Source: Acidobacteriota bacterium (GTDB lineage Bacteria; Acidobacteriota; UBA4820). From it: a DNA stretch of 64,000 nt. Each line of letters starts with the position of its first letter. The first letter of the stretch is position 1. The notes beneath the pieces were generated by a model, which was not told the origin of the DNA, searched no databases, and was given only the letters and a program-made list of their open reading frames with translations. The translations under genes were made by a program, and so were the position numbers. Location: contig JAKQCT010000078.1 of NCBI GenBank assembly GCA_029559035.1, positions 1 to 64,000 on the forward strand. The letters are read 5' to 3'. Shown in pieces: positions 24,225 through 32,642 of this stretch.

Positions 24225-26042
24225 TCAGAAAACGAAATCCATGGCGCTCTTCTCGTCTTCCATCGACTCTGCCCTCGCCTTGACAAAGGGGAGGATCCTC
24301 GAGCCGAAGAAGATTGCCGACTGCACCTTGTTGTTGTAATAGCGGGCGTTCTCGTCTTCTTCGAGGAGGGTGCTCATTTCCTTGCCGCTTCCCTTGACGA
24401 TCGCGTCCAGTTTCCTTCCGGCGACCTCGGCCTGGCTCAACAGGAAGTAACCGCCCAGCGATTCTCCCATCATCTGCATGACCGGCCAAGCGTTCATGCC
24501 GACGAAGAGAAGGTCCTTGTCCTGCGCCATCATCTTCCCGCAGGCCTTCGAAGTGAGATCCAACGCTTCGAGGAGGTTCTTGGCGGCCCTTCCGAGAACG
24601 GGGTCGCCGGCGAGGGTTTCGGCCTTCTCCTTCATCGTCCCGAGAAGCCTCCTTACGGGCTCGCCTTTCTGCATCTTGAACTTGCTGGTCACCAGGTCCT
24701 GCGCCTGGATGTAGTTGGTGCCCTCGTACACGGGGGCGATCCTGGCGTCCCTCATGTACTGCTCGGCCGGCATCTCCATGGTGAACCCGTATCCTCCGTA
24801 GCACTGGAGCGCGAGACTGGTGATCTCGAAACCTCTGTCCGTGCACCACGCCTTGCATATGGGAGTGAACAGTTCGACCATGCCCTGGAAGAAATTCTTT
24901 TCGTCGCCCTGCGAAACGGCCGCCATGTCGATGCACCAGGCAGTGTAGAACTGAAGCGCCCTCATGGCTTCGAGCGTGGATTTCTGTTCCGCAAGGGTCC
25001 TCTTTATCTCCGGGTGGTTCACCAGGAAGATCTGCGGGTGGTGCGGGTCCCTGTTGTCGTAAGGGCGTCCCTGTTTCCTCTCCTTCGTGTAGAGGAGGGC
25101 GTTCTCGTGCGATGTCGACGCGATCGCCAGTCCCTGCAGGCCGACCTCGTACCTGGCCGCGTTCATCATCTGGAACATGTATAGAAGGCCCATCCTCTCC
25201 CTGCCGAGTATCCAGCCTTTCGTGGGGCCCTTTTCCCCGAAGAGAAGAGTGCACGTGGGAGAGCCGTGAATTCCCATCTTGTGCTCGATTCCCGCGGTCG
25301 TCATGTTGTTGTCCGCGCCGACGGAGCCGTCGGGGTTGACCAGCATTTTCGGAACGACGAAGAGCGAGAGCCCCTTGGCCCCCACGGGAGCTTCGGGAGT
25401 TCTCGCCAGAACGGCGTGGATTATGTTCGGGGTGATATCATGGTCCCCCCAGCTGATGAATATTTTCTGCCCCTCGATGTGATAGCTGCCGTCGGGCTGC
25501 TTTACGGCTTTAGTCTGAATATCCCCGAGATCGGAGCCGGCCTGCGGTTCGGTCAGGCACATCGTCCCGGCCCAGACTCCGGTGTACATCTTCTCGCAGT
25601 ATGTCTTCTTGAGCTCGTCGTTGCCGAAGGATTCGATGAGGTGCGCCGACCCCCTGGTAAGCACGAGGGAAAGGGAGAGCCCGCAGTTCGCGCCGATGAT
25701 GAACTCGTTGAGGGCCGTGCTGATGCACTCGGGAAGCCCCATGCCGCCGTATTCGGGAGACGAGGATGAGCCTATATAGCCGGCGGAAGCCACTTCGTGG
25801 AAGACCTTGTGAAAGGAATCCGGGACCGTCACCTTCCCGTCCGCGTACTTCGCTCCGACGCGGTCGCCTTCCTCGTTGGTCGGCCCAATAGTGTTCTTCG
25901 CGAGCTTCAGCGCCTCGTCAACAATCATCTCGAGGTCTTCCCGGCCGAAGTCCGAGAACCGTTCGTTCTTCAGGAGGCGGTCGAGTTCCAGCCACTCGAA
26001 AATATTGAACTTGACGTCACGGCTCTGTGCAATGTAAGGCAT
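24225..26042 (-). CDS. Acyl-CoA dehydrogenase, long bacterial form
   Basis: FAD enzyme that introduces the alpha-beta double bond into acyl-CoA, the first step of beta-oxidation. The 605-residue length matches the form with extra N- and C-terminal domains. M-P-Y-I-A-Q-S-R-D-V-K-F is the typical N-terminal helix. C-L-T-E-P-Q-A-G-S-D and F-I-S-W-G-D-H-D line the flavin and substrate pocket. A-R-Y-E-V-G-L-Q-G and the catalytic base Glu in P-V-Y-E-G-T-N-Y-I-Q follow, then the extra C-terminal helical domain. Acyl-chain length specificity cannot be told. It is monocistronic, with AGGAGGAATC before the ATG and its own terminator. Confidence 0.93.
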   Translation of the reverse strand: MPYIAQSRDVKFNIFEWLELDRLLKNERFSDFGREDLEMIVDEALKLAKNTIGPTNEEGDRVGAKYADGKVTVPDSFHKVFHEVASAGYIGSSSSPEYGGMGLPECISTALNEFIIGANCGLSLSLVLTRGSAHLIESFGNDELKKTYCEKMYTGVWAGTMCLTEPQAGSDLGDIQTKAVKQPDGSYHIEGQKIFISWGDHDITPNIIHAVLARTPEAPVGAKGLSLFVVPKMLVNPDGSVGADNNMTTAGIEHKMGIHGSPTCTLLFGEKGPTKGWILGRERMGLLYMFQMMNAARYEVGLQGLAIASTSHENALLYTKERKQGRPYDNRDPHHPQIFLVNHPEIKRTLAEQKSTLEAMRALQFYTAWCIDMAAVSQGDEKNFFQGMVELFTPICKAWCTDRGFEITSLALQCYGGYGFTMEMPAEQYMRDARIAPVYEGTNYIQAQDLVTSKFKMQKGEPVRRLLGTMKEKAETLAGDPVLGRAAKNLLEALDLTSKACGKMMAQDKDLLFVGMNAWPVMQMMGESLGGYFLLSQAEVAGRKLDAIVKGSGKEMSTLLEEDENARYYNNKVQSAIFFGSRILPFVKARAESMEDEKSAMDFVF

Positions 26043-26205
26043 TATGATTCCTCCTTAAAATCGATTTTGTTAATGGCAAAGATTACCACAAACAAACTCA
26101 AAAAGACAATGATTCCAGGGATGATGGCTCCCGATCTTTATGGTACAATAGCAACGGCTATGTCAGGTCCGTCGCGACCATCCCGGCCGGCGAGGAGTAT
26201 TGCCA

Positions 26206-26775
26206 GTGACCGGGAGAGTTCCACGAACAAAAAGAACGGCCTTGCTGATCCTCGACTGGCAGAAGCTTTTCGTGGACCCTTCCTCTAAGGCGTTCGTAAG
26301 GGGGAGCCCGGAAGCCGCCCCGCGGATCGGATACGCGGCCCGTTTCTTTCTCGATAAAGGCCTCCCGGTAATTGCGTCGGTGCATCACGGGGAGAACGAC
26401 GCAAGGGACCCTTTCTTCAGGTTCTCCGGAAGGACCATCGGCAGAAGCGACCATCTATGCCAACTGGGTGAACCTGTCGCCGGCATCGCCGGGCTGGCGG
26501 TGTATCCAAAAAGCAGCTACTCGCTTTTCGAGAACCGGGAATTCATGTCGGATATCGGGAAAAAAGATATCAGCGGGTTCTGTCTGTGCGGATTGCTAGC
26601 CGACAAATGCGTCCTTGCCAACGCCTTCGCAGCTTTCGACAAGGGGTTCGAGGTGTTCGTGCCGGAAGACTGCGTCGCGGCGAGAGATGAAAGCCTCCTG
26701 TCCTCGGCGCTGTCGATCATGGGGAAGAGCTGCGCGGAGCTCGTCCTTTCCACGGAATTGGAGAGATGCCTGTGA
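26206..26775 (+). CDS. Isochorismatase-like cysteine hydrolase
   Basis: A 189-residue hydrolase of the isochorismatase/nicotinamidase superfamily. The triad is visible: Asp in L-L-I-L-D-W-Q, Lys in Y-P-K-S-S-Y-S-L-F and Cys in L-L-A-D-K-C-V-L-A-N. The metal-binding D-x-H-x..H of nicotinamidases is not clear; the equivalent region reads S-V-H-H-G-E-N-D, so nicotinamidase activity is uncertain. The start is taken as GTG at 26206, 8 nt after GAGGAG; a TTG two codons earlier is too close to that site. Its 3' end overlaps the next gene by 10 bp. Confidence 0.8.
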   Translation: MTGRVPRTKRTALLILDWQKLFVDPSSKAFVRGSPEAAPRIGYAARFFLDKGLPVIASVHHGENDARDPFFRFSGRTIGRSDHLCQLGEPVAGIAGLAVYPKSSYSLFENREFMSDIGKKDISGFCLCGLLADKCVLANAFAAFDKGFEVFVPEDCVAARDESLLSSALSIMGKSCAELVLSTELERCL

Positions 26776-27686
26776 CCGCGGAGCTTTTCATCATCGGTGC
26801 CGGGCCCGCCGGAATATCGGCCGCGATAGAGGCTGCCCGTCTCGGCATCAGCACGGCGGTCATCGAAAAGAACAGGGTCGGGGGCACGGTCTGGTGCGCG
26901 CGCCGGATCGACAATTTTCCTCCTTTGTCTTCGATATCGGGAAAAGCTCTCGGAACGATGTTTCAAAAAAGGTTCGATAGGGCAGGGATAGAACCGATCC
27001 CAGGAGAAGTCAAGGAAATAGCCGCCGGCATCGAATGCGGATTCGACCTTATGACGGGCGCCGGTCAAAAACTTGAAGCGCGAGCGGTCCTTCTCGCGAT
27101 CGGGCAGGTTAACAGGCTTCCCGAAGAACTTGTCCCTTTCGGCGGTCACATCGGATCTCCCGGGGGGATGTATCCTTCCGGCGGGAATGAGGTAGTTGTT
27201 TACGGCGGGGGCGACGCGGCGTTCGACCAGGCGCTGCTGTTCAGCGACAAAAAATGCGGAGTGAGGATCTTCTGCAGGAGTGTCCCGAAGGCGAAAGCTG
27301 CTCTCCTTCGGGAAGCAAGGCTCAGGGGAATACCCGTCAACGAGGGGTTCGTCCTGGAAAGCGCGGCGAAGAGCGGGGCCGCTACAGAAGCGTCTTTCAG
27401 GGGCCCCGATGGGAACAGAACAGTTGTCAGCTGCTCGTGCCTGCTGGCGGCTCTTGGAAAAACGGCCCCGGACTTAAAGATCTGCGGGCGGTTTCTGCCT
27501 GACCTTCTGAAAGAGGGTGTGCGGGAGAGCGGAGAGCTTGCTGTCAGGGGGGTCTTTGCCGCGGGTGATGTCAGAAGGGGAAGGGCGAGGAACGTTGCGG
27601 CTGCGGTCTCCGACGGCATCATGTCGGCGAACGGGGCCCTGGCTTATCTGAAAGGAGTAAGGAATGGGTTCATGGGAGATCGTTGA
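26766..27686 (+). CDS. FAD/NAD(P)-binding oxidoreductase, thioredoxin-reductase-like without CxxC
   Basis: A 306-residue flavoprotein with the TrxR two-domain layout. The FAD motif G-A-G-P-A-G-I-S-A-A is at the N-terminus, the nucleotide motif V-Y-G-G-G-D-A-A-F-D near residue 140, and the FAD-binding G-V-F-A-A-G-D-V at the end. The redox-active C-x-x-C that should follow the NAD-domain entry is absent; the equivalent stretch is G-M-Y-P-S-G-G-N-E. It is therefore not a thioredoxin reductase (a true trxB lies at 43885). A ferredoxin/NADP reductase-like or substrate-specific role is possible. It overlaps the hydrolase gene upstream and the radical SAM gene downstream. Confidence 0.8.
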   Translation: MPVTAELFIIGAGPAGISAAIEAARLGISTAVIEKNRVGGTVWCARRIDNFPPLSSISGKALGTMFQKRFDRAGIEPIPGEVKEIAAGIECGFDLMTGAGQKLEARAVLLAIGQVNRLPEELVPFGGHIGSPGGMYPSGGNEVVVYGGGDAAFDQALLFSDKKCGVRIFCRSVPKAKAALLREARLRGIPVNEGFVLESAAKSGAATEASFRGPDGNRTVVSCSCLLAALGKTAPDLKICGRFLPDLLKEGVRESGELAVRGVFAAGDVRRGRARNVAAAVSDGIMSANGALAYLKGVRNGFMGDR

Positions 27687-28665
27687 GAAAAGGGGAAGCG
27701 AGGATATAGCCGTCGTCTACCTGCTAAGGTCAAGAATGGACGACGGGGTCTTCATCGAGTGCGTCGAATCGCTCGACCCTCCGGTCCCTCCGGAGGAAAA
27801 ATGGGTGATAACGCTGTCCAGCCAGAAGGGTTGCCCCGCCGGGTGCTCCTTCTGCGACGCTTCGTTCTATTACCGGGGAAATCTGTCTGAAGCAGAGCTT
27901 CTGGACCAGCTCCGCGTGATCGTCGACAGGCATGGCGGAGACGGGCGTCTCGATTCTGAAAAGATCAAGCTTCATCTCGCCAGGATGGGGGAGCCTTCCT
28001 TCAACGACAACGTCCCCGGCTTCCTGGAGGAGGTCAAGAGCCGCTATCCCGGAGTGCGGTTCGTTCCCGCCATCGCGACGATCGGGCCCGCCGGAAGAGA
28101 AGAGTGGTTCGAAAGGCTGAAAAGGCTGAAGGACGAATATTTCGGAGAAGGTTTCTTCCAGCTCCAGTTCTCCCTGAACACGACGGACGAAAGATACAGG
28201 AACAAGATGATGCCCGCGAAGAAGATGACTTTCCGCGAGATAAGCCTGCTAGGGGACCGGTGGGTTGTGAACCGAGACAGGAAGGTCACTCTTAATTTCG
28301 CTCTGCACGCGGACGCTCCGTTCGATGCCGGGAGGATCGCGGGGTCCTTCAGCCCTTCATCTTTCCTGGTCAAGCTGACCCCGATGAACCCCACGCGGGC
28401 GGCCTCGGCCTCCGGGATGGAAAGCGACATCGGGTTCGACGGATCGGTCTCCGAAAGGGTGCTCGGAGAGATCGGGCGCCTCGAGAGGGCGGGATTCGAG
28501 GTGATCGTCTCGATCGGCAGCATGGAAGAGATCCTGACAGGATCCAATTGCGGACAGCTTGCTTTCGCCCGTGGCGGGCATGAGACGCGGGACGGCGGAA
28601 GAAGAGTTATAATCGGCGATGGAGGTGCCAGTGGTGAGAAAAGCTCTGACGATAGCAGGATCTGA
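27664..28665 (+). CDS. RlmN/Cfr-like radical SAM protein
   Basis: A 333-residue radical SAM enzyme that resembles the methylsynthase RlmN. S-S-Q-K-G-C-P-A-G-C-S-F-C is the cluster motif, M-G-E-P-S-F-N matches the RlmN M-G-E-P-L block, and F-S-L-N-T-T-D-E-R-Y-R matches the S-L-(H/N)-A stretch. N-C-G-Q-L-A near the C-terminus matches the catalytic cysteine of RlmN. The usual N-terminal helical RNA-binding domain is short or missing, so the substrate may not be 23S rRNA. It starts 22 bp inside the flavoprotein gene with AAGGAG upstream and runs into thiD, in a tightly overlapping cluster. Confidence 0.8.
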   Translation: MGSWEIVEKRGSEDIAVVYLLRSRMDDGVFIECVESLDPPVPPEEKWVITLSSQKGCPAGCSFCDASFYYRGNLSEAELLDQLRVIVDRHGGDGRLDSEKIKLHLARMGEPSFNDNVPGFLEEVKSRYPGVRFVPAIATIGPAGREEWFERLKRLKDEYFGEGFFQLQFSLNTTDERYRNKMMPAKKMTFREISLLGDRWVVNRDRKVTLNFALHADAPFDAGRIAGSFSPSSFLVKLTPMNPTRAASASGMESDIGFDGSVSERVLGEIGRLERAGFEVIVSIGSMEEILTGSNCGQLAFARGGHETRDGGRRVIIGDGGASGEKSSDDSRI

Positions 28666-29425
28666 CGCTTCGGGAGGCGCCGGGATAGAAGCCGATATCA
28701 AGACGTTCCAAGCGTTCGGAGTTTACGGCGCGGCTGTCATCACCGCGGTGGTGGCGGAAAACACTACCGGCGTCCAGGGAATATTCCCCATACCGCCGGA
28801 ATTCGTCAGCCTCCAGATCCGGAGCGTCCTTGACGACATAGGAGCCGACGCGGTCAAGCTCGGGATGCTTTTCGATGAGGGGATCATCGGAGCGGTGGCT
28901 GGAGAGCTGAGAAAATACAGGCCTTCCAACATCGTGGTCGATCCGGTCATGATGGCCAAGAACGGGGACCCTCTTCTCAAACCGGAGGCGAGGGACGCGC
29001 TCGTGGAACAGATATTCCCCCTGGCGGACGTTGTCACTCCGAACCTGAACGAGGCCGAGGCGCTGTCGGGAGGCCGGATAGAAACGGACACGGACCTCGA
29101 GGAGGCCCTGAGGACGATCAGGTCGAAAGGGCCCGGATCTGTCATCATAAAGGGAGGACACTACGGAGAGGACGCGGTCGATTATTTCTACGACGGGGAG
29201 GCTGTCGTTCCGATCCCAGGAAAGAGGATCAGGACGACAAGCACGCACGGGACCGGATGCACATTCTCATCCGCGCTGGCGGCGCTGATGGCGAGAGGGC
29301 TTTCGGCCAAGGATGCGGCGGCAGGGGCTAAAAAGTTCATTGAGAAAGCCATAGAGACGGCGCCTGCGCTGGGCAAGGGATTCGGGCCATTAAACCACGA
29401 CACGGACACCGGTTCACTGTTCTGA
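28634..29425 (+). CDS. thiD: Hydroxymethylpyrimidine/phosphomethylpyrimidine kinase
   Basis: Ribokinase-fold kinase that phosphorylates HMP and HMP-P for thiamine synthesis; some homologues act on pyridoxal. The 263-residue protein starts A-L-T-I-A-G-S-D-A-S-G-G-A-G-I, the family hallmark. It continues with V-D-P-V-M and T-P-N-L-N-E-A, and ends with the anion-hole motif G-T-G-C-T-F-S-S-A. The start is placed at GTG 28634, 8 nt after GGAGG; ATG 28619 is an alternative. It overlaps the RlmN-like gene by 32 bp. No other thiamine gene is nearby. Confidence 0.9.
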   Translation: MRKALTIAGSDASGGAGIEADIKTFQAFGVYGAAVITAVVAENTTGVQGIFPIPPEFVSLQIRSVLDDIGADAVKLGMLFDEGIIGAVAGELRKYRPSNIVVDPVMMAKNGDPLLKPEARDALVEQIFPLADVVTPNLNEAEALSGGRIETDTDLEEALRTIRSKGPGSVIIKGGHYGEDAVDYFYDGEAVVPIPGKRIRTTSTHGTGCTFSSALAALMARGLSAKDAAAGAKKFIEKAIETAPALGKGFGPLNHDTDTGSLF

Positions 29426-29479
29426 AAAGCGACCATGCAGGCTTCCGTTCTCAATTGTCCGGCCGTTGAACCGGGTGTT

Positions 29480-30529
29480 TCACCTTGCCAGGGATATTTT
29501 ACCGGAGCGGTCGTTGAACCTGCCGATCTCCCTGCAGAACTGGCCTGCTGATCTCATGGCCGATTCAAGGCCGGGGATCTTGTCCCGCGGAACCGCGAGA
29601 AGCAGCCCTCCGGACGTCTGCGCGTCAGCCGCCATGAGGAGTTCCGGCTCCGACAGATCCCCGCGCATGTCGAGACCGGGGAGCACGAAAGAAAGGTTGG
29701 CTTTGGTGCCTCCGGGGACGACCCCCTTTTCGGCGAGTTCCCTTGTTCCCGGGAAGAACGGAATGGCATCGAAACTGATCTCCGCCCCCGTTCCTGAAGC
29801 GGAACACATCTCCATCAGGTGGCCGAGAAGTCCGTAACCGGTGATGTCAGTCGCTCCCTTCAGGCCCGAAGACACGGCAACGGACGAAGCCGCGCGGTTC
29901 AGAGATGACATGGACGCCACAACTTCTTCCGCGAGGGACGGGGCGATAATATCGTTCTTTATCGCGGTCGCCGCGATGCCCGTACCGATCGGTTTTGTAA
30001 GAAAGATCCCGTCGCCCGGCCGCGATCCGTCCTTCGTCAGGAGGGCGTCCCTGTCCGCGAACCCTATCACGCACAGTCCGGACTTGGGTTCGTTGTCGTC
30101 TATCGTATGCCCGCCGGCTATCAGGCACCCCGCTTCGGTGGCGGCCGCGGCCGCTCCCTTGAGTATCTCGCCAAGCTCCAGGAGCCGGTATTTCCTCACA
30201 GGGAAGGCGGTCACGTTAAGGGCGAGCGAGGGCGTTCCTCCCATGGCGTAAACATCGGACAAAGCGTTGACCGCGGCGATCCTCCCGAAGAGAAAGGGAT
30301 CGTCCACCACCGGAGTAAAAAAATCCGTCGTGAAGATAAGCGCCCTCCTTTCATCGAGGAGATATACGGCAGCGTCTTCCGGTGAAGCGGTGGGGCTAAT
30401 CAGCCTTGGGTCGGAGAATGTCGGCAAGCCGCGGAGAACCTCCGCGAGGTCCTTAGGACCGATCTTGCAGGCTCAGCCGGCTCCGTGGCTGAGTGATGTA
30501 AGCCTTGGGATAGCTGGCTTTTCGCTCAT
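29480..30529 (-). CDS. selD: Selenide, water dikinase (SelD), selenocysteine-containing
   Basis: Makes selenophosphate from selenide and ATP, the donor for selenocysteine and selenouridine. The protein is 349 residues when TGA at 30475-30473 is read as selenocysteine, residue 19. The translation S-H-G-A-G-U-A-C-K-I-G-P aligns with the G-C-G-C-K active site of E. coli SelD, with U at the catalytic cysteine and K22 at the catalytic lysine. Frame and homology continue on both sides: upstream M-S-E-K-P-A-I-P-R-L-T, downstream L-I-S-P-T, and the ATP-binding D-F-F-T-P-V-V-D-D-P. AAAGGAGGTGA, 5 nt before ATG 30529, confirms the start. A start only after the TGA would remove the active site. It lies 4 bp behind the PEGA gene. 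Confidence 0.92.
30448..30460 (-). promoter_or_regulatory. Putative SECIS apical hairpin in selD
   Basis: Twelve nucleotides after the UGA, the mRNA has a perfect GGUCC-UAA-GGACC hairpin inside the coding region. Its position suits a bacterial SECIS element that recruits SelB; the loop is smaller than in E. coli fdhF. Confidence 0.5.
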
Positions 30530-30533
30530 GCGG

Positions 30534-32642
30534 TCACCTCCTTTCTCCGTCGCCGGTCATCTTCAGAAGGTCTTCGACGAGGGGTAGGAGGAGGACCTTC
30601 CCGTCAGAGCCCAGCCGAGTTCCTTCCGGCAAGGCCTTCAGCGCGGCGAGTTCTTCCTTCGCCTCGTCGAGCCTGCCGAGGTGGAAGAGGGCTACCGCCC
30701 TCAGGTATTTTCGAGTGGGGACGAGACACGCGCTTTGCTCGGCCAACTGCAGGCCGTCGAGGATGTCGAGTGCTACCAGCGGTCTTCCGAGACCTATCTC
30801 CACCGAAGCCAGGCTCAGCTTCGCGGCGGCCAGGGGAAACTCTTCCTCCGACGAGATGACCTCCTGGTTGAACCGGAGCCACTGCTTCCTGCTTCCCGCC
30901 CCGTCGCCGTCGCAAAAGAAAACAGGCTGCGCGTCGAGGATCTCTGCGGACCTGACTTCGGGGCCCCTCGAATAAACGACGGCAAGCTTCTTTCCGGAAC
31001 CGGTAAACCATTTGGCGGCTTCCACTGGGGTCTTTTGTGCTTCTCCTTCGATCGAGGTTATCCTGTCTCCCGGAGCGATCCCGTTCCAGCAACCTCCCGC
31101 CCTGAGGACGACGACTCCTTCACCCCCGTCGGAGAAAAAAAGAGGCCCGGAGAGAGCGACGTCTTTCGCGGGGTCGAATTTTTTCACGAGAAAAGACGGT
31201 TCTCTCGCGTCGAGAAGGAGCGCCGTTGTTTCGTCGAAACCGGAAATGCCGGGGACGTAAAGGCGCAGCGAGGCCACCACGTTCTCCCCTTCCGACGAAA
31301 GCTTGGAGACGAGCAGCCCCTCGCAGCGGTATTTTGAACAGAGCTGCTTCACGGCGGATTCCTGCTCAGCGGCGGATACACCCCTGGTGAAAAAAGTGTC
31401 GGAGAGAAAAGGGTTCTCTTCTTTCGAAAGGACCAGATTGAAAGACTCTATGTTCGAAAGAGCCGAACTCATGGATTCCTGGAACAGAGATCCCGCTTCC
31501 CGGGAGACCTCCTGGTCCATAGACGAACCGAGCCACAACAGTGTCGGGCGTAGCTTCGCGTTGAGGCGGTATGACCGCACTCCCCGCAGTTCGAGTTTCT
31601 GGCTGTATTCTCCCTGGCCTTCCTTGAAGACCCGCACCGTGTGGCTTCCCGAGCAGAAGTCCCTGATCTCGACCGGAGTGCTGCCGTACTTGGTTCCGTC
31701 TATTTCGACCACAGCACTGCGGGGATGGGAATCTACCATGAGCGTCAGTGTTTCCATTTGAAGCTCCAGCGGCTTGATGTACCCCGGTTTGTTCTCGACC
31801 GCATCCAGAGAGACTGGAATGGTGAACTTGCGCGTGGCGTGGCACGGCGCGGAGATTTCTATCCTGTGGTCGCCCGGAGGAAGGTAGAGAGCCTCTATCG
31901 CGAAGAACTCGCCAGGGTCGTTCCCGGTACCCGATATGTACTGAGACCATTCTGGCTTTTCAGAAGCAGCGACGTCGGCGCTTCCAGCGAGGCGCCCGTC
32001 GACGAAAAGCTTGGCGCCCTGGGGGCGGATGAAGAAGAAAACCTTCCTCGCGTTGGGTTTAAGGGAAATCGATTCCTCAACCGACTTGCCTGCGGCGACG
32101 AGGATCTCCCTTGTGAAGGAGTTGTGGCCCATGGCGGAAGCTTTCAGGATGTGAAGGCCTTCCAGAAGCCTTATTGTCCTGCTGCCCGCGAAAGCTTTTC
32201 CGTCTATGGTGATCTCGGCGTCATGCGGGGTGACTGTAAGTACGAGGCTTCCCGCCATCGAGTCGCGCACAGTGTTGAAGAACCGGAGGATCTTGCTGGA
32301 CGACGTGATCTCGGGGCTGACGTCGGGGTCGAGCTTTACCAGCCGGCTGAAATCCTCTCTGGCGTTCTGCTCCCTTCCGAGGTGGAAGTACGACACCGCC
32401 CTGATCTCCAGCGCCTTTTTATACACCGCTTCGTCGCTCTCCTGGAGGCTTCCGTTCTTTTCCCAATCGTCGAGAGTAGATATGAGAGTGCTGAGAGTCT
32501 GAACGCTCTTTTCGAACTTGTAACTGCGGAACTGGTCGCCTGCCTTATCCAACTGCTCTGAGAGAGTGCCGACCTCCTCCATTATGACCTGGGCCGGTGC
32601 TGGCAGGGCTGTCAAGAGGAGCAGCGCGAGGATCTTTTTCAT
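30534..32642 (-). CDS. Exported PEGA-domain protein with helical repeat segments
   Basis: A 702-residue protein with a Sec signal peptide ending in L-P-A-P-A-Q. A helical, TPR-like segment follows (about 25-130, with A-V-S-Y-F-H-L-G-R-E-Q-N-A-R-E-D-F). Several PEGA-type beta modules come next: L-V-L-T-V-T-P-H-D-A-E-I-T-I-D-G-K, V-F-F-F-I-R-P-Q-G-A-K-L-F-V-D-G and L-M-V-D-S-H-P-R-S-A-V-V-E-I-D-G-T-K-Y-G. The C-terminal half has a possible PDZ-like stretch (G-I-A-P-G-D-R-I-T-S-I-E-G) and another TPR-like end. It is probably periplasmic and linked to the cell envelope. It overlaps the preceding gene by ATGA. Confidence 0.75.
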   Translation of the reverse strand: MKKILALLLLTALPAPAQVIMEEVGTLSEQLDKAGDQFRSYKFEKSVQTLSTLISTLDDWEKNGSLQESDEAVYKKALEIRAVSYFHLGREQNAREDFSRLVKLDPDVSPEITSSSKILRFFNTVRDSMAGSLVLTVTPHDAEITIDGKAFAGSRTIRLLEGLHILKASAMGHNSFTREILVAAGKSVEESISLKPNARKVFFFIRPQGAKLFVDGRLAGSADVAASEKPEWSQYISGTGNDPGEFFAIEALYLPPGDHRIEISAPCHATRKFTIPVSLDAVENKPGYIKPLELQMETLTLMVDSHPRSAVVEIDGTKYGSTPVEIRDFCSGSHTVRVFKEGQGEYSQKLELRGVRSYRLNAKLRPTLLWLGSSMDQEVSREAGSLFQESMSSALSNIESFNLVLSKEENPFLSDTFFTRGVSAAEQESAVKQLCSKYRCEGLLVSKLSSEGENVVASLRLYVPGISGFDETTALLLDAREPSFLVKKFDPAKDVALSGPLFFSDGGEGVVVLRAGGCWNGIAPGDRITSIEGEAQKTPVEAAKWFTGSGKKLAVVYSRGPEVRSAEILDAQPVFFCDGDGAGSRKQWLRFNQEVISSEEEFPLAAAKLSLASVEIGLGRPLVALDILDGLQLAEQSACLVPTRKYLRAVALFHLGRLDEAKEELAALKALPEGTRLGSDGKVLLLPLVEDLLKMTGDGERR

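Noticed and set aside
26766-27686. Annotation of the flavoprotein as a second thioredoxin reductase
   Set aside because: The redox-active C-x-x-C is missing, while a complete TrxB is encoded at 43885-44826.
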